A DNA stretch of 15,764 bases, taken from JALYUA01 sp038203955 (GTDB lineage: Bacteria; Acidobacteriota; Thermoanaerobaculia; UBA5066; Gp7-AA6). Shown in pieces: positions 12,657-15,764 of this stretch; within the stretch, counting starts at the first letter, position 1; each line of letters begins with the position of its first letter. The translations under genes and the position numbers were made by a program. Below the pieces are notes generated by a model. That model was given only the letters and a program-made list of their open reading frames with translations. It did no database searches and was not told where the DNA came from. The stretch is from the NCBI GenBank assembly GCA_038203955.1, contig JBBRDK010000089.1, positions 1-15,764 on the forward strand, in the 5' to 3' direction.

Positions 12657-14693
12657 TCAGCCCAACTTTCTCAACCGCCTGAGTCTCCCCCCCAGCTCCG
12701 CTTCGATTTCCTTTCCCGTCTCTCGCCCGCCGAAGGCGCTCTCGCAGTAGACCTTCACCACGGCCCGGGCGTCTTCGGCGGCGGCGGGAACGGCCTCGGC
12801 GAAGAGGCGCGCGACCTCGTTGGGCGGGACCGACGGCGCCAGCCGCCCCACGCGCCGCGAAAGAAGGCGCCGCACCGTCAGGTACGCCCGCGTGGGCGCG
12901 GGGACGGCTCTGCGGTGGGCCCGGCCGAACTTCGCCAGCGCCGCGAGCGCGACGACGCCGAGAAGCGCGCCGAGGCCGAGATACAGGTCCCGGCTCCAGA
13001 TCTCCTTGAAGGATCCGAAACGCTCCGCCGCCGTCCCGACGGACTGGCGGGCGGAGTCGAGGAACTGTCCCTGATCGAACGAGTCGAAGCCGAGGATCCG
13101 CCGGTCGTAGAAGAACTCGATCTCGCGGCCGAGGCTCGTGACGCGCTTCCACCAGGAGGCGCGCGATGTGGCGGAGGGAATCCCGGACGGCGGCGTGGGG
13201 TCGAGAACCGAGAACCCCGTCCCGTCCACTTCCGCCTCCACCCATGCGTGCAGGTTCGACCCGCGGACCACGACGGCGGAGGATAAGAAGCTCATCTCTC
13301 CGCCGTAGGACCCGGTGACGAGGCGCGCCGGAATTCCGCGAGACGTCAGCATGAGCGCCGCGGCCGAGGCGAAGAATTCGCAGTGACCCGCCTTCGATCG
13401 CAGCAGAAAGTGCACGACCGGATCCCCCGACGTCCGCGGGGGGTCGAGCGTGTAGACGAACTCCTTCGAGAAGTGTTGCCGGATGCGCTCATAGATCTCG
13501 CGGGGGTCGGTCAAGTCTCCCGTCAGCTTCTTCGCGTAGGCGCGGATCTCGGGAGGCACGACGCGGGGGTCGATGGCCGTCGCGCCGATACCGCGCGGCT
13601 CCGCTTTCCGGACGCCCGCCGTGTAGCGCACCGTGCGGCGCCGGCTCGGCAGGCGGACGACGCCGTCCGACAGCGAGACCGGGAATCCCCGGTCGAGATC
13701 GAGCCCGACGGCCTCGTACGGAAGGAAGAGAAATCCGTTGGTGAAGGGGTTCAGGTCGATCGAGATCCGCCCCGCGACCCCGTCTCCGGGCCGCAGCTCG
13801 GGAATGGAGGAGTCCCGCCGCGGCGTGTGGAGCGACCGGAGGCCGCGCGCGTAGGGATTCCGCGTCCAGGAACCGGAGGAGTAGTCGGTGAAGACCGCCT
13901 CCCGGAGGCGCAAGACGCGCGGCAGCATCCGTTCGGGCGACACCTCCATCCGCAGAACGACCTGGTCGCTCCTCTTGGCCGCGCCGAAGGACTCGAGATC
14001 CACCCGATCCGCCGCGAGCGCGCTCGACAGCGCGTCCTCCACCCGGACGGGAGCCGTGACGAACGGGCTGTGCAGCCGCGGCAGCGAGTAGAAGAGCGGA
14101 GTGGTCAGGAGCGCCGCGGCCACGAGAAGGCTCGCCGCCATCCCTCCCGTGGGCACCGCGCGCAGGACGCGGTCGGGCGGCGCCTCCTCGAAGTCGGCCA
14201 GGATGGCAAGCCGCCCGAGCGCGCGGAAGGAAAGAAAGGCCATTCCGGCGAAATAGAAGAGGGACGAGACGTGCGTGGCGGACGAGGCGGACGCGAGCGT
14301 GACGAGAAAGAGCACGAGCAGGGCGGTCCGCGCCTCCCCCGGGCGCTTCAATGACGCGAGCTTCGCGATCGTCGTGAAGAGGAGGAGGTGTGACACCGAG
14401 CGGAGCAGGCCGGGATGAAAGAGAAAGACCTCGGCGCCCAGCCACAGAAAGTAGGAGAGGCCGATCGCGTTCAAGAACCCGTCGGAGAGGCGAATCGGCC
14501 AGCCCGCCCGGGCCCGCCACCAGAGAAGCAGCAGCGCCGCTTCGTACGCTACGAGGGCGACCGGCACCGCGCCCTCGGTCCAGAACAGGGGGATCGGAGC
14601 GAGAGCGGCGAGCGGCGCGAGCACGAGGAGATACGCGCGGCGCAGCCCCGTCGGGATCTCGCTCACTTCGCCGCGCAGGAGATTGCCCGTCAC
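12657..14693 (-). CDS. membrane transglutaminase-like protein (TgpA/DUF3488 type)
   Basis: Membrane-anchored transglutaminase-like enzyme, 678 residues. Roughly seven N-terminal membrane segments (about residues 20-205) are followed by an exported region and a transglutaminase core with the full triad: Cys438 in KAGHCEFFASA, His482 in SNLHAWVE and Asp498 in VLDPTPP. One more membrane segment (about 568-590) precedes a cytosolic tail of about 90 residues resembling DUF4129. This layout matches TgpA, which in Pseudomonas is essential; the substrate is not known. The start is the GTG at 14693, which overlaps the DUF58 stop (GTGA); an upstream extension of the frame would run antisense-free through DUF58 and lacks conserved content. 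The pair is a standard module with a MoxR ATPase. Confidence 0.92.
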   Translation of the reverse strand: MTGNLLRGEVSEIPTGLRRAYLLVLAPLAALAPIPLFWTEGAVPVALVAYEAALLLLWWRARAGWPIRLSDGFLNAIGLSYFLWLGAEVFLFHPGLLRSVSHLLLFTTIAKLASLKRPGEARTALLVLFLVTLASASSATHVSSLFYFAGMAFLSFRALGRLAILADFEEAPPDRVLRAVPTGGMAASLLVAAALLTTPLFYSLPRLHSPFVTAPVRVEDALSSALAADRVDLESFGAAKRSDQVVLRMEVSPERMLPRVLRLREAVFTDYSSGSWTRNPYARGLRSLHTPRRDSSIPELRPGDGVAGRISIDLNPFTNGFLFLPYEAVGLDLDRGFPVSLSDGVVRLPSRRRTVRYTAGVRKAEPRGIGATAIDPRVVPPEIRAYAKKLTGDLTDPREIYERIRQHFSKEFVYTLDPPRTSGDPVVHFLLRSKAGHCEFFASAAALMLTSRGIPARLVTGSYGGEMSFLSSAVVVRGSNLHAWVEAEVDGTGFSVLDPTPPSGIPSATSRASWWKRVTSLGREIEFFYDRRILGFDSFDQGQFLDSARQSVGTAAERFGSFKEIWSRDLYLGLGALLGVVALAALAKFGRAHRRAVPAPTRAYLTVRRLLSRRVGRLAPSVPPNEVARLFAEAVPAAAEDARAVVKVYCESAFGGRETGKEIEAELGGRLRRLRKLG

Positions 14694-15676
14694 GAGACCA
14701 TCACGCGCGCCTCGCCCCGCCGAAGCTCCGGAAAGTCGGGCGCGCCCGAGACCGGGATCGGACGAAGACGCGCCAGGGCGTCCAGGACCCGCGCCCGCTG
14801 CATCGGCCCGAACGCGCACGCCACGCGCACGCCACGCGCCTGGAATCCGACTTCGGCGCCCTGGGACAACAACGCGAGGGCGCGGCCCGCGCATCGGGAG
14901 ATCGCGCCCTCGAAGTCGGCGAGCAGCGCGGGGCTCGACGGGTCTGCGAGCGCGTTCTCGACGGTCAGGACCAGCGCGCGGTCGCGTTCGGCCTCCCTCT
15001 CTCGAACGATCCATTTGCGCATGCGGGCGGACTGCTTCCAGTGGACGTCGCGCGGATCGTCGCCGGCGACGAATTCCCGCAGCGAACGGATGTCCGAGCC
15101 GCCGCCCCGCCGCCGCGGGTGGGGGCGGCCTCCCCGTCCATCTTCCGGCGGCGGCTCTTCGAAGCGCGTCGATTCGGGCGCCGGGTAGACGACGACCTCG
15201 CGCGGCAGGCGCGCGCGCCGGTACTTGCGGAAGAGCCCCAGCGGGAATCGCGACAGCAGTCCCGCGTCCGGTTCGCGCACGACCCCCCGCTGGCCGAACG
15301 ACCCCTCCACCAAGACTTCCCGGATCTCACCGGGAGCGAGCGGGTCGATCCAGAGCGGCCCCGGCAGTCCCTCGTGCAGGAAGAAGAGCGCCTGCGCGGT
15401 CGCCCGCCGGAGCCGGTTCTCGACCCGCACCTTCAGCAGGGCAGGCCGGCCGGCGAAGACTTCGCCCACGGTCTCGATCTCGCAAAGGACTCCGCGCACG
15501 TTGCGCCTCGAGACGAGCCCCGACACCACCATCGAGGAGAGCATCGCGGCCAGCACCAGGTAGAGGCCGTTGTTGCCTGTGTTCGTCGCGCCGATCGCCA
15601 CCACGAGACAGAGAAGGATGTAGCCGAGCCCGAAGTTGGTGATACGGATTTCCCACTCGGGGATGACGCGGGCCAT
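14690..15676 (-). CDS. DUF58 domain protein
   Basis: DUF58 proteins are encoded with MoxR AAA+ ATPases and TgpA-like transglutaminases and are thought to take part in chaperone-like or envelope-assembly functions; no enzymatic activity is established. It is 328 residues. Two N-terminal membrane segments (about 14-30 and 37-55, with the typical NTGNNGLYLVLA between and into the second) are followed by a beta-rich region and the DUF58 signature GSDIRSLREFVAGDDPRDVHWKQSARMRK split around residues 193-221. The C-terminal half resembles a von Willebrand-type fold. The ATG at 15676 is fixed by family alignment, but heptamer element 5 ends 4 nt upstream and there is no Shine-Dalgarno sequence. It is translationally coupled to the transglutaminase by a 4-nt overlap. 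Confidence 0.92.
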   Translation of the reverse strand: MARVIPEWEIRITNFGLGYILLCLVVAIGATNTGNNGLYLVLAAMLSSMVVSGLVSRRNVRGVLCEIETVGEVFAGRPALLKVRVENRLRRATAQALFFLHEGLPGPLWIDPLAPGEIREVLVEGSFGQRGVVREPDAGLLSRFPLGLFRKYRRARLPREVVVYPAPESTRFEEPPPEDGRGGRPHPRRRGGGSDIRSLREFVAGDDPRDVHWKQSARMRKWIVREREAERDRALVLTVENALADPSSPALLADFEGAISRCAGRALALLSQGAEVGFQARGVRVACAFGPMQRARVLDALARLRPIPVSGAPDFPELRRGEARVMVS

Positions 15677-15680
15677 GAGG

Positions 15681-15764
15681 AGTTGTCAGTAATCAGTTGT
15701 CAGTTGTCGGTTATCCGTTGTCAGTTGCCCGCCGCATGAGGACCAGCAAACTGAGAACTGAAAA
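15681..15764. repeat. heptamer-periodic inverted element 5 (upstream of DUF58), reaches window edge
   Basis: The left arm (15681-15729) is seven 7-nt units: AGTTGTC, AGTAATC, AGTTGTC, AGTTGTC, GGTTATC, CGTTGTC, AGTTGCC. The right arm has AAACTGA (15748-15754) and GAACTGA (15755-15761) and is cut by the window end. The arms are complementary (TCAGTT with AACTGA). It lies directly upstream of the DUF58 start codon; by analogy with the other elements, a stop codon of an upstream gene (a MoxR gene would be expected) should lie just to the right. Confidence 0.75.

Noticed and set aside
14390..15739. 449-residue plus-strand reading frame
   Set aside because: Antisense to DUF58 and the transglutaminase N-terminus; Arg/Ala-rich shadow with no motif.

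Overview
This is a GC-rich bacterial chromosome segment carrying housekeeping and cell-surface genes; no plasmid, phage or transposase gene is visible. The conserved fatty-acid/phospholipid order yceD (DUF177)-rpmF-plsX-fabH-fabD-fabG-acpP-fabF, together with wzx/wzy-type polysaccharide glycosyltransferases and a DUF58/TgpA-type transglutaminase pair, fits a Gram-negative-like soil or sediment bacterium (Acidobacteriota or a similarly GC-rich phylum is my guess; the sequence does not prove it).

Layout. Positions 1-7174 (minus strand, read right to left) form one long lipid operon: a DUF177 protein, ribosomal protein bL32, PlsX, FabH, FabD, an unexpected class A beta-lactamase-like lipoprotein, FabG, acyl carrier protein, and the N-terminal two thirds of FabF, cut by the window edge. 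A good sigma70-type promoter (TTGACG, 17 nt, TAGAAT) precedes the DUF177 gene. Positions 7619-12502 (plus strand) are a divergent, translationally coupled four-gene operon: three GT4 glycosyltransferases and a WcaJ/PssY-type polyprenyl-phosphate sugar-1-phosphate transferase, i.e. initiation and early assembly of a lipid-linked exopolysaccharide or O-antigen unit. Positions 12657-15676 (minus strand) hold a convergent pair, a DUF58 protein and a membrane transglutaminase (TgpA-like); a MoxR ATPase would be expected just beyond the right edge.

How it works together: PlsX supplies acyl-phosphate for phospholipid synthesis; FabD charges the acyl carrier protein with malonate; FabH starts chains; FabG reduces and FabF elongates. 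The neighbouring operon makes a surface glycan on the same membrane.

The most unusual content is non-coding. (1) Five intergenic gaps hold elements built of 7-nt periodic units, mostly as two complementary arms able to form a hairpin; the heptamer differs from element to element but the two arms of one element tend to match, and they sit next to stop codons. (2) The plsX-fabH gap is almost entirely a 26-nt tandem repeat (8 full units) whose last unit contains the fabH start codon and whose every unit contains the palindrome TCGCGCGA. (3) A dispersed two-hairpin repeat occurs at about 2908-3040 and 7375-7503, with paired base changes in the stem that keep it intact. (4) A beta-lactamase-like lipoprotein gene sits inside the fab operon beside one copy of that repeat.
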